Source: Tepidisphaeraceae bacterium (GTDB lineage Bacteria; Planctomycetota; Phycisphaerae; Tepidisphaerales; Tepidisphaeraceae). From it: a stretch of DNA of 36,870 bases. This document shows, in pieces, positions 28,002-36,233 of the stretch. Below the pieces are notes generated by a model. The model was not told the origin of the DNA. It made no database searches and was given only the letters and a program-made list of their open reading frames with translations. The position numbers and the translations under genes are program-made. The first letter of the stretch is position 1, and each line of letters begins with the position of its first letter. Where the stretch lies: assembly GCA_035998445.1 (NCBI GenBank), contig DASYHQ010000038.1:1-36870 (forward strand). Direction: 5' to 3'.

Positions 28002-29099
28002 CTACGGGATCGCGTCCAGCAGGGGTCGCGCGACCTGGTTCCATCCGAAGCGGGCAGCGAAGCGGAGCGAGGCGTCGGCGATTTCGGCGCGAAGGGCGGG
28101 GTCGTGGTACAGGTGATCCAGTCGGTCGGTCAGATCCGGCTCGTCGATGAGCGAGCGGGCCACGCCGCGCGCGTGGACCTCGGTGCCGCTGACGCGAACG
28201 CGCTGCAAGGGGTGGGGCAGCAGTTCGGTGCACGACGAGCAATCGGTGGCTAGCGTTGGCACGCCACACGCCTGGCTTTCCAGGAGGGGCAGTCCGAAGC
28301 CCTCGGCCATCGTGGGCAGGACGAACACGTAGAAACTGTTGTAAACGGTTGCCAGATCGTCGTCGCACAGTCCCACAAGCGGATCGTAGTTCAGAGTCGC
28401 GCGCGTGTGGTCGGTGACGCCGTGGTGGTCGAGGATTAGCTGCAGGTCCTGTTCGCCGACGATGGGCGTGTGCAGGTAGAGCAGCGCGTCGGGCTTGTCG
28501 CGCGCGAAGCGGGCGAACGCGGCGATCAGCGCGGGCAGGCTTTTCCGCCGCTGGTTGGCCGCGACGGTGCCGACGACGAACTTACCCGCTACGCCAACGC
28601 GCGCCTTGCATTGCGCTTTGTCCAGCGGCCGGAAGACTGTGTGGTCCACGCCGTGCGGCATTACGACCGCCGTTCGGCCTGCTTGCGCACGCACAATGCC
28701 GGCGGCGTACTCGCTGAAGACGATGGCCCGGTCGACCGCGTTGATCCAAGCCTTCCACGAGTCGGGCAACGGCTCTGAATCGATCGGAAAGCAGGCTATC
28801 CAGGGCAGGTTCATCGAACGCCGCAGCGTCGGAAGTTCATCGAACATCCAGGGGTCGCCGATGGTGATGAGCCGTTGCGGCGACCACTCGGCACGCACCT
28901 GCTGGACGGCACCGCCGAAGTCGTTCACGGCCGATGGCACGATCGGGAAGCCATGTGGGTTGCGTTCGCCAGCGTAGCCCGCACCGATGGCCCGCACCGC
29001 GTGGCCGGCATCCATCAGGCACTGCGCCAAGTCCCGCGTGACCCGCCCGTAACCGGTCGAGAGCGTGGGGCTGTGGCTGGCAAGCAGAACCTTGGCCAT
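28002..29099 (-). CDS. Glycosyltransferase family 4-type protein
   Basis: 365 residues, GT-B fold expected. ATG 29099 is chosen for AAGGAG (29106-29111) at ideal spacing. The N-terminus is MAKVLLASHSPTLSTGYGRV, with a glycine-rich donor/acceptor loop, then RDLAQCLMDAGHAVRAIG. The C-terminal domain has GKFVVGTVAANQRRKSLPAL and the nucleotide-sugar signature AEGFGLPLLESQACGVPTLA around 260-280. Such enzymes add sugar from an NDP-sugar to a glycan or lipid in the cytoplasm. Donor and acceptor cannot be read. It is divergent from the large CBM-bearing surface protein and could serve surface glycan synthesis. It is intact. Confidence 0.92.
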   Translation of the reverse strand: MAKVLLASHSPTLSTGYGRVTRDLAQCLMDAGHAVRAIGAGYAGERNPHGFPIVPSAVNDFGGAVQQVRAEWSPQRLITIGDPWMFDELPTLRRSMNLPWIACFPIDSEPLPDSWKAWINAVDRAIVFSEYAAGIVRAQAGRTAVVMPHGVDHTVFRPLDKAQCKARVGVAGKFVVGTVAANQRRKSLPALIAAFARFARDKPDALLYLHTPIVGEQDLQLILDHHGVTDHTRATLNYDPLVGLCDDDLATVYNSFYVFVLPTMAEGFGLPLLESQACGVPTLATDCSSCTELLPHPLQRVRVSGTEVHARGVARSLIDEPDLTDRLDHLYHDPALRAEIADASLRFAARFGWNQVARPLLDAIP

Positions 29100-29203
29100 C
29101 GGGTGCTCCTTGACACCCATTGTGGCGGGCGGGTGTAATTAGCCTGCAGCTCTCAAAAAGGGGGAGCTCGTTCCCTGAATATTTATCACAGAGACGGCAC
29201 CCA

Positions 29204-32200
29204 ATGTACAATTCGACCCGCACCACGTATGCCATCGAGGCGCTCGAACCGCGCCAACTGCTGACCACCTTCCTCGTGTCCAACACCGCCGACGCAGGGG
29301 AAGGTTCACTGCGCCAAGCGATCCTGAACGCCAACGCCGACGCCAACGCCGACAACATTCATTTCGCCATCGCGTCGCCCGGCCCGTGGTCGATCGCGCC
29401 GCTCACAAACCTGCCTACCATCACGGCACCGGTCGTTCTGGACGCGACGACCCAGCCCGGCTATGCCGGCAAACCGGTGGTCGAGATCAAGGGGCCGGAC
29501 TTGGCGTGGAACTCGGTTGGTTTTCACGTCTGGGACGGCTCGGATCATTCCCTGATCCGGGGCCTGGTCATCAACGGATTCCAATACGGCATCATTACGC
29601 GGGGCATCTCCGTACGGGTGGAGGGGAACTTCATCGGTACCGATCTCAGTGGCACCGCTGCGGTGGGCAATGGCATAGGCGTGCTCGCGATGGGTCGCAA
29701 CGCGATCATCGGTGGCTCCGTCGCCGCTGCGCGAAACGTGATTTCGGGCAACCGCGAAGGCGTCGGATTCAGCAGCGGAAGCGGTGAGGGCACGGTGATC
29801 CGTGGCAACTACATCGGCACCGATCACACCGGCACCACTGCGGTCCCCAATAGCACAGGCGTGTTCATCTTTGGCCGCTCAACGATCGTCGGAGGCACGA
29901 CTGAAAACGCTTCCGACTGGAACGTCATCGCGGGCAACAGCGGGTCGGGCATTTACGCACACTGGGATCAAAACGCACGAGTTCAATACAACCGCATTGG
30001 CATCAATGCAGAGGGCAGGGTCCTGCCCAACGGCGGTCCGGCCATCGAGCTTAATGCCGGAACGTACACCATCGCTCACAACGAGATCGGGTTTGGCGCT
30101 AGTCGGGGAATCAGCGTCCAGGGCGACGCCCGCGCGCTCATCTACGAGAATCGCGTCGACCGAAACGGGCAGTTGCCCACTTGGGCCGAGATCGACTTGG
30201 GCAACCAAGGTTCAAACTTCAACGACGCGGGGGATCTGGACAGCGGGCCCAATGACCTGCTGAACGCGCCGACCGTAACCTCAATCGAGGGCACGCCCTC
30301 GAGCCCAATCGTGCGCGGCGCGTACCACGGCTTGGCCAACACGTCGATCACGATCGACCTTTACCTGCGCGGCTCCGGCTCGTCGCGCGCGCACCTGGGG
30401 CGGACCACCATCGCCACCGACGCCAACGGTAACGGCAGCTTCGCCTTCAATTCTGACCCAACGTGGATCGCGGCGGGCGGCAGGATCTTCGCGACGGCGA
30501 GCATCATCGATGCCCTCGGCAATGGCGGCGTCACGTCGGAAATGTCGGAGGCGGGGTTGCCCATCGGCGGCGGCTTCATCAGCGGGTTCATCGGGAACGA
30601 TGTGAATGGCGACGGCGTGATCGACCTGGCCACCGAGAGCAACCTCGTGCCGGACCGGACGGCGTACATTGATGCCAACGAGAATGGCGCGCTCGATGCG
30701 GGCGAACGCCGGTTCGTCACCGAGGTCGATGGGTTCTGGTTCAACTTCCTTCAGCCCGGCCGCTACGTCATTCGCCAGGTCGTGCCGGCGGGGATGCGCC
30801 AGACCCGGCCCAGCAGCCTAGACCCCGCCGCGCAGGACGCGATCGTCATCGATCTGATCAACGGACAGCGGGCGCGGGCCGACTTCGCGACGACCGCCGC
30901 CCCGCTGACGGCCGACGCGGGTGGGCCATACACGGTGAGCGAGCGGGCGACCGTTGGCCTGAACGGTAGCGGGCACTCCGATTCGGGCTCGATCGTGAAA
31001 TACGAGTGGGACCTCGACTACGACGGCTCATCGTTCCAGGTCGACGCGACCGGCGCTCGGCCGGCGTTCTCGGCCGCAGCGTTGGACGGACCGGCCGCCA
31101 CCTGCACCGTCGCGCTGCGCGTGACCGATTCCGCTGGCGCAACGGCGATGTCGGCGGCGCGCGTGACCGTACTGAACGTGGCGCCAACGGCGACGTTCTC
31201 GATCAATGGACCGGTGACGGCGGGCGCGCCGGTCACCGCGTCGTTCACCAAACCGGTCGACGTGTCAGCCGACCTGCAATCGCTGCGGCACTCGTTCGAC
31301 TTCAACAACGACGGCGACTTCACCGACGACGGCGACGTGAGTGGTTCGACCAGCGCCACGGCCTCGTTCACCTTCGCGACCGCCGGCACGTTCAACGTGC
31401 GCGGGCGGATCGCCGACAAGGATGGCGGGTACACGGACTACACGACGGCGGTCACCGTCAACCCGGCCACGCCTCCGCCGACCACATCAGTCGTTCTCCA
31501 GGCGGAGGACGCGGTTCTCAGCGGCGGGGCCGCCAAGGCCAGCCAGCACGCCGGCTTCATGGGAACGGGCTACGCGGACTATGCCGGCAGCGGCTCGGCC
31601 GCCCAGTGGGCCGTCACGCGCACGGCCGCCGGCGCCGCGACGCTGTCGGTGCGCTACGCCAACGGCGGCACGGCCGACCGCCCGCTGACCGTCTACGTCG
31701 ACAACGTCGCCGTCGGCACGCTCGCCTGCGCCCCGACCGGCTCGTGGACCACGTGGTCGACCGTCTCGCTGGCGGCGACGCTGGCGGCCGGAACCAGCAC
31801 GATCCGCCTCGTCGCCAGCACGTCCGCCGGCGGGGCCAACGTCGACGCGCTGACGATCACCAGCGGCAGCGACCCGGTGCCGCCGCCGCCACCACCACCG
31901 CCGCCGCCAACCGACCTGGCGAGCGTGACGCTGCAGGCGGAGGACGCGCTGCTGTCCAACGGCACCGGCCGGTCGACCCAGCACGCCGGGTTCACCGGCA
32001 GCGGCTACGCCGACTACGCCGGCAACGGCTCGGCCGCCCAGTTCACCGTCAGCCGCACGGCGGCCGGCGCCGCGACGCTGCAGCTGCGCTACGCCAACGG
32101 CGGCGCGGGCAGCCGCCCGCTGACCGTATACGTCAACGGCGTCGCCGTCGGCACGATCGCCTGCGCCCCGACCGGCGGCTGGGCGACGTGGGCGAGCACC

Positions 32201-32719
32201 TCGCTCGAGGGCGTGACGCTGGCGGCCGGTGACAACGCGATCCGCTTGGTCGCCAGCACGTCGGCCGGCGGGGCGAACGTCGACACGCTGACGATCATCA
32301 ACGGCGGCGGCAGCGACCCGGTCACGCCGCCGCCGGTCCAGCCGTCGGTGACGGTGCAGGCGGAGTCGGCGACGATGGTCGGCGTGACGCGGCAGACGAC
32401 CAACGGCGGCTACACGGGGACCGGTTACGCCGACTTCGGCGGCGCCGGCTCGTACGTCCAGTTCACCGCCAGCCGCACGACCGCCGGGGCGACGACGCTG
32501 AAGCTGCGCTACGCCAACGGCGGCACGACCGCCCGCCCGGTCAGCATCGCGGTCAACGGCGCCGTCGTGCAGAGCAGCGTCGCCATGAACGGCACCGGCG
32601 GCTGGACGAACTGGCAGGAGCTGACGCTGACGCTGGACCTGCTGGCCGGCAGCAACGTGATCCGCCTGACGAGCACAACTGCCAACGGCATCAACCTCGA
32701 CGCCGTCACGGTCGGGTAG
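29204..32719 (+). CDS. Large surface protein: beta-helix, PKD domains and three tandem carbohydrate-binding modules
   Basis: 1171 residues from ATG 29204. The N-terminus YAIEALEPRQLLTTFLVSNT carries the planctomycete LEPRxLL motif, then NTADAGEGSLRQAILNANAD, an opening common to secreted parallel beta-helix proteins. Beta-helix turns follow (about 100-330: NFIGTDLSGTAAVGN, NVISGNREGVGF, NYIGTDHTGTTAVPNSTGVF). A region with NDVNGDGVIDLATESN and DANENGALDAGE looks like an SdrD-B/dockerin-type calcium-binding repeat. Two PKD domains lie at about 559-755. Three CBM6/35-type modules (about 764-888, 907-1034, 1047-1171) share VTLQAEDA, GTGYADYAG and LRYANGG motifs and are joined by Pro-rich linkers, one a run of ten prolines. 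It probably binds polysaccharide at the surface; catalytic residues are not identified. Confidence 0.92.
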   Translation: MYNSTRTTYAIEALEPRQLLTTFLVSNTADAGEGSLRQAILNANADANADNIHFAIASPGPWSIAPLTNLPTITAPVVLDATTQPGYAGKPVVEIKGPDLAWNSVGFHVWDGSDHSLIRGLVINGFQYGIITRGISVRVEGNFIGTDLSGTAAVGNGIGVLAMGRNAIIGGSVAAARNVISGNREGVGFSSGSGEGTVIRGNYIGTDHTGTTAVPNSTGVFIFGRSTIVGGTTENASDWNVIAGNSGSGIYAHWDQNARVQYNRIGINAEGRVLPNGGPAIELNAGTYTIAHNEIGFGASRGISVQGDARALIYENRVDRNGQLPTWAEIDLGNQGSNFNDAGDLDSGPNDLLNAPTVTSIEGTPSSPIVRGAYHGLANTSITIDLYLRGSGSSRAHLGRTTIATDANGNGSFAFNSDPTWIAAGGRIFATASIIDALGNGGVTSEMSEAGLPIGGGFISGFIGNDVNGDGVIDLATESNLVPDRTAYIDANENGALDAGERRFVTEVDGFWFNFLQPGRYVIRQVVPAGMRQTRPSSLDPAAQDAIVIDLINGQRARADFATTAAPLTADAGGPYTVSERATVGLNGSGHSDSGSIVKYEWDLDYDGSSFQVDATGARPAFSAAALDGPAATCTVALRVTDSAGATAMSAARVTVLNVAPTATFSINGPVTAGAPVTASFTKPVDVSADLQSLRHSFDFNNDGDFTDDGDVSGSTSATASFTFATAGTFNVRGRIADKDGGYTDYTTAVTVNPATPPPTTSVVLQAEDAVLSGGAAKASQHAGFMGTGYADYAGSGSAAQWAVTRTAAGAATLSVRYANGGTADRPLTVYVDNVAVGTLACAPTGSWTTWSTVSLAATLAAGTSTIRLVASTSAGGANVDALTITSGSDPVPPPPPPPPPPTDLASVTLQAEDALLSNGTGRSTQHAGFTGSGYADYAGNGSAAQFTVSRTAAGAATLQLRYANGGAGSRPLTVYVNGVAVGTIACAPTGGWATWASTSLEGVTLAAGDNAIRLVASTSAGGANVDTLTIINGGGSDPVTPPPVQPSVTVQAESATMVGVTRQTTNGGYTGTGYADFGGAGSYVQFTASRTTAGATTLKLRYANGGTTARPVSIAVNGAVVQSSVAMNGTGGWTNWQELTLTLDLLAGSNVIRLTSTTANGINLDAVTVG
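31494..32716 (+). repeat. Three tandem CBM-encoding repeats
   Basis: Three DNA units of about 370-385 bases (31494-31866, 31923-32306, 32344-32716) encode related modules. Units 1 and 2 are closest (VALRYANGG/LQLRYANGG, CAPTG-S/G-W, LVASTSAGGANVD); unit 3 has diverged. The pattern indicates duplication within the gene, and similar GC-rich units raise the chance of assembly collapse or expansion here. Confidence 0.8.
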
Positions 32720-33229
32720 ACATTGCACGTACTCTGGCGTGTGCTACATTGAGGTGAAGTGCCCAGTGCTGCGAGGTAGCAGAATGCTGGCCAACGCTCG
32801 CTAATGCTGCTCGACGCAGCCTCATCCACGCTTTTGATCTGAAAACGCAGAGAAAGTTCGAGGAGGGTCAGGCGCGGGGATCTTCGTAACTTCTTGTATT
32901 GCAAGGCGTTAGAATATATGACGGCGAGCCCTGTTAACGGAGTTCGCGGGGTTCGCTCGTTTTCGGGCTGGTTTTGCGGGGTTTTCGTGATGGGGCGGAT
33001 GAGAGAGGGATGGGGAGAGGAGTCTTGGCTTGGATCACTTTCACCGTCTCGGCCGCCTCAGCCCTGAGAACTCGCGGACTCTCTGCTCTATCTTTGGTCG
33101 CCAGTTAACAACCGCGTCGGGAATGGACCCCGTGGCTAACAGCGTTCGAAATGGTGCTAGGGCGGGCTGGCAACTAGCTAGCTGCTGGCCGGGCCGACGG
33201 CGATGACGCGGCCTCAAAGTGCTCAACGA
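32720..33229. other. Gene-free stretch
   Basis: About 510 bases after the CBM protein gene. No coding frame, tRNA cloverleaf or strong terminator was recognised. A weak hairpin (GCGAGCC...GGTTCGC) lies around 32924-32960 without a T-run of note. Confidence 0.45.
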
Positions 33230-33604
33230 TCACCCCCGATGCACTTCCCGGCGCGGAACGGCGCCGCGCCAGACGTACGACCGCGTGGCCGCGTCGAAGA
33301 CGTAACGGGAGACGCTTTCGCGGCCACGGGTGGTGGGAGGGGTCGGCAGTTCGGTCAGGCACGTTCGCTGGCGCGTCCCGTCGGGCATCTGCTCCCAGGG
33401 GCCGGGTTCGTAGTACAGGTCGTGCAAGGTTTCGCCAGCGGCCCAAATGATGCCGGCCACGGGTCCACCGACGAGTTTGTACCGCAGGCTTCGACCTCCA
33501 AGGCCGGGCGACGGATCGACGTTCTGCAGCCCGCCGCGCGACGGCACCGCGCGCCATCGTACCCGCTCGGCCGGGCGTGGGCTTGGGGATCGGATCGGCC
33601 CTAA
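33230..33604 (-). pseudogene. Hypothetical protein fragment
   Basis: The frame looks protein-like from LRYKLVGGPVAGIIWAAGET to HDLYYEPGPWEQMPDG, RYVFDAATRSYVWRGAV and the stop at 33230. The YKLVGGP start and the Tyr/Trp-rich end recall small planctomycete hypothetical proteins. No start codon with a ribosome-binding site is visible, and the upstream part is low-complexity, so the 5' end is probably lost. The given 5' limit is approximate. Confidence 0.4.
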
Positions 33605-33605
33605 A

Positions 33606-33635
33606 GGCCACCGGCACGTTTCCGCACCGGTGGCC
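33606..33635 (-). terminator. Hairpin downstream of the SEC-C gene
   Basis: GGCCACCGG (33606-33614) pairs perfectly with CCGGTGGCC (33627-33635). Read on minus it is followed by TTT only. It lies 37 bases beyond the restored stop of the SEC-C gene and probably ends that transcript. Confidence 0.55.
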
Positions 33636-33671
33636 GTGACTTCCCTGCTGTAGTGGCTGCGAAGGGCACCG

Positions 33672-33889
33672 TCAAAAGCGGCCCGATCGCATGCAGCACT
33701 TCTTAAAAGCAGCGGTTCGACCCGCACGGGCACGGGTCGTTGCGGCCGAGCTTCTCGACGAGTTCCTTGTCACCGTGGACGACGCGGAGGCCGCGCTTCA
33801 CGTGCGTCTCGGACGGGAAGCCGCGACGACGCTTACTGGTGCGCTCGAAAGCACGGCTGGTCGAAGTGCTGATCGTGGTCGTTGCGCAT
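33672..33889 (-). pseudogene. Small SEC-C motif (zinc-binding) protein with two frameshifts
   Basis: ATG 33889 has a full GGAGGTG ribosome-binding site, but its frame ([14 protein letters not shown]) stops after 18 codons. The adjacent frame holds the rest: [42 protein letters not shown]-stop. If one T of the TTTT near 33705-33708 is removed, the end becomes [12 protein letters not shown] with stop 33672-33674, completing the CxCx(n)CC pattern of the SEC-C zinc site. It would be a short (about 72-residue) zinc-binding protein. The SEC-C motif is known from SecA tails and many small proteins; the partner here is unknown. Two independent one-base changes are needed. Confidence 0.7.
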
Positions 33890-34000
33890 GGGACACCTCC
33901 GAATAAAGTTGCTTCTGACCACCTAACGTATGGCACCGGGTCGGCCCAAACCACCGGAAGCTTACCCGCCGACGCGGTCCGGTGCAGGGGTGGGCTATTT

Positions 34001-34025
34001 AGAGCAGCTATCAGATCATTGTAGC
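34001..34025 (+). repeat. Left terminal inverted repeat, element 1
   Basis: Inverted partner of 34975-34999, 22 of 25 bases identical. Confidence 0.85.
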
Positions 34026-34943
34026 CCATAGCCGCAGTGCGTGATGTAACTTTGGGCATCGTTTAGCGTGACGCGGGCGAGGGCCATGCCGATGGCGTCG
34101 AACAATCCACCGACGGTGCGTTCGCCCATGGAGCGCTGCACGCCTTTGACCTTCGAGAGCGCCATCTCGATCGGGTTGAAGTCGGGCGAGTATGGCGGCA
34201 AGAGCAGGAACTTGGCCCCAGCCGCCTCGATCAGCCGCCGCGCCGCCGGGGCCTTGTGGGGGCGAGGTTGTCCATCACCACCACATCGCCGCCGCGAATC
34301 GCCGGCACCAGGGCGTCCTGCGTGAACGCGACGAACGTGTCCGTATCGGTTGCCCCGTCGAAGCTGGCAGAGGCGACGACGCCCCGGGTGGTCATCGCGG
34401 CGATGGTGCTGATCGTCTTCCAGTGCCCGTGCGGCACCCGCGAGACGACCCGCTCGCCCGGCGGGGCCCGGCCGTGGGTTCGCCACCGTGCCGGAACCAC
34501 CGGAGCCCCGAACTCGTCGACGCAGACCAATTGGTCGAGCCGCACCCCGGCGAACCGGGCGAGCCAGCCCGCCCGGACTGCCGCCACGTCGGGGCGGCCC
34601 TGTTCGCTGGCATGCGTCGACTTTTTTTACGCGGCAGGTTGAGCCGCTTGAGCGTGCGGCTGACCGTCATCATCCCGGCTGGCGTGCCCAGGGCCCGGGC
34701 CACTTCGGCCAGCGTGGCGTCGGGCCGCGTTCGGATCAGCTCGCGGATCGCCCGCTCGTCGGCTTCGTCGTAGCGACGCAGGTCGGTGTGGCGGGCGGTG
34801 CTCCTGGGCTCGAGCGTGCCGCGTTCGCGTCCCTGCTGCATCAGCCGCCGCACCCACGACGCCGAGCAGCCGAACGCCACCGACACCTCGGTCGAGGAGC
34901 CGCATTGGTCGTACGCACGCGCCACGGCTTGTCGGTAGGCCAT
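34016..34943 (-). pseudogene. IS630 family transposase, read in three frames
   Basis: The N-terminal frame from 34943 is a double HTH (MAYRQAVARAYDQCGSSTEV; TLAEVARALGTPAGMMTVSR; LKRLNLPRKK). At 34622-34628 lies A7 (read on minus): a -1 shift there gives LPRKKKSTHASEQGRPDVAA then LDQLVCVDEFGAP, the first catalytic Asp region. A-rich slippery sites are known in IS630 relatives, so this shift may be programmed. The second break, near 34260, is different: VVMDNLAPTRPRRR stops early, while one more C in GCCCCCAC yields DNLAPHKAPAARRLIEAAGA and FLLLPPYSPDFNPIEMALSK, with the remaining catalytic residues, to the stop at 34016. As written the transposase is inactive unless that base is an error. Confidence 0.85.
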
Positions 34944-34974
34944 CGACGCAGCGTAACCAACCCGAACGAATAGC

Positions 34975-34999
34975 GCTACGACGATCTGATAGCCGCTCT
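34975..34999 (-). repeat. Right terminal inverted repeat, element 1
   Basis: Inverted partner of 34001-34025; it ends at the TA shared with the next element. Confidence 0.85.
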
Positions 35000-35024
35000 A
35001 GTGTTTCATTGCAACTGAGTTGAA
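34999..35024 (+). repeat. Left terminal inverted repeat, element 2
   Basis: Perfect inverted partner of 36199-36224. Confidence 0.92.
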
Positions 35025-36159
35025 GGGTAAAGTTTTCGGAGTTTGATGCGTGCGTCCGCGGTGGTGAAATGCCAGTCGACCCTCACGACGGCTTGATTTC
35101 GTCGTTGTTCCTACGCCACCACTCCGCGTTCAAGCGTTTGGCGGTCGGGGATGCGGCGGTCGAGGCACTGGCGGCCAGCACTCTCAGTCGCGACCTCCGC
35201 GACCTCCGCGACGTTGAGCCACGAGCCGTACCTTGGCGTGTGGTGCCACTCGAACCGTTGAGCCAGGCGTCGGGCCCCGGCCGGTTCGGACGCTTCGTAC
35301 AACGCGGCCGGCGCGTGCGTGGAGAGGTTATCGCAGACCAGCCGGATCCGCGATCGACGCCCGCGTAGAGTTCGCCACTGACGGACCTTCAGGAACCGGG
35401 CGAAGTCGATGCTCGTTCTTCGTTCGGTGACCTCGACGTGGCGGTGGCCCGCCAAGGGTTCGTTGGCCATGAACAGGTTTGCCATCCTTTGCCGCACGTA
35501 GTGGCAATCTGCCTTTGCCGGGGATGCGGGGCGCACGGGCAGGGGCTCGCGGACGTCGCGCCGATCAACTGCTTGCCGCCCTCGTCGACGCACACGACTG
35601 GATGTGCGGGATCGTACGGCAGGGCATACAAATCCAGCACGTCTTCCATGTTCGCTACGAACGCCGCGTTCGCTTTCGGCGGGATGACCCACTGCTGCTT
35701 AAGCCAGGGCTTGGGCTCGTTTTTTGAGCGTGCGCCACACCGTCGCCGGGTCGATCGACCCGACGACTTTCAACTCGACCAACTGCTCGGACAACGGCGA
35801 CATCGTCCAGCGGGCGTGGCCGTCGGGTGCCGGCGAACAGGCGACCGCAACGAGCTGCGCCTCCGGCCGGCCGTCGAGCTTTCGGTACTGGCGGCCCGTG
35901 GGACGTTTGCGGTGCAACGCCGCGTCGAGCCCTTCGTCGACGAACGGCCGACGCACGCGCCGCACCGTCATGAACGAACAGTTCAGCGTCCGCCCCGCAC
36001 GCGTGTCGCTCCAACCGTCCGGCCCGCCTTCGTCAACCTTCAACAGGATACAAGCCCGACGCAGCAACGCCGACGGATGCGTCCCCGTGTGCACGAGGCG
36101 ATTCAAAGTACGCCGCTGCTCATCGCTCAACACGACCGATACTTTGGAGCAATCGACAT
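35006..36159 (-). pseudogene. IS630 family transposase, multiply broken
   Basis: Start ATG 36159 has AAGGAGG seven bases upstream and reads MSIAPKYR, but a missing base near 36137 ends that frame; the next frame carries VVLSDEQRRTLNRLVHTGTH and the HTH. Another break near 35735 (A6 run) precedes LKQQWVIPPKANAAFVANME and VVCVDEGGKQLIG (first catalytic Asp). A third, near 35565, precedes DVREPLPVRPASPAKADCHY and LVCDNLSTHAPAALYE (second Asp). The third catalytic region WHHTPRYGSWLNVAEV runs into a tandem GCGGAGGTC repeat (35193-35216) and a shift. Finally TAG at 35111-35113 stands where relatives have Trp, and the frame continues VDWHFTTADARIKLRKLYPS to a stop inside the left repeat. The perfect terminal repeats contrast with this heavily damaged gene. 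Confidence 0.85.
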
Positions 36160-36198
36160 GCGTCCTCCTTGACGATCACGCCGATTCCATCACAACGG

Positions 36199-36224
36199 TT
36201 CAACTCAGTTGCAATGAAACACTA
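36199..36224 (-). repeat. Right terminal inverted repeat, element 2
   Basis: Perfect inverted partner of 34999-35024. Confidence 0.92.
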
Positions 36225-36233
36225 GCCCGGGCC

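Larger units (their letters stand above)
34000..35000 (-). mobile_element. IS630-type insertion sequence (element 1)
   Basis: Imperfect terminal inverted repeats 34001-34025 and 34975-34999 match at 22 of 25 bases (AGAGCAGCTATCAGATC against AGAGCGGCTATCAGATC). The element is flanked by TA on both sides (34000-34001 and 34999-35000), the IS630 target. It encodes one DDE transposase on minus. Total length is about 1 kb, usual for the family. Its right TA is shared with element 2. Confidence 0.88.
34999..36224 (-). mobile_element. IS630-type insertion sequence (element 2), abutting element 1
   Basis: Terminal inverted repeats are perfect over 26 bases: 34999-35024 begins TAGTGTTTCATTGCAACT and 36199-36224 is its exact reverse complement. 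The outermost TA at each end fits IS630 target duplication. One degenerate transposase is encoded on minus. The element is 1.2 kb. Its left TA is also the right TA of element 1, so one element inserted at the edge of the other. Confidence 0.9.

Noticed and set aside
32895-32965. tRNA-like or attachment-site-like sequence (AACTTCTTGTATTGCAAGGCG, then GTTCGCTCG)
   Set aside because: No cloverleaf can be folded and no integrase or direct repeat partner is present in the window.
35728-35740. A6C heptamer in element 2 as a programmed -1 frameshift site
   Set aside because: The downstream frame needs a +1 (or -2) shift, not -1, so the motif does not explain the break.
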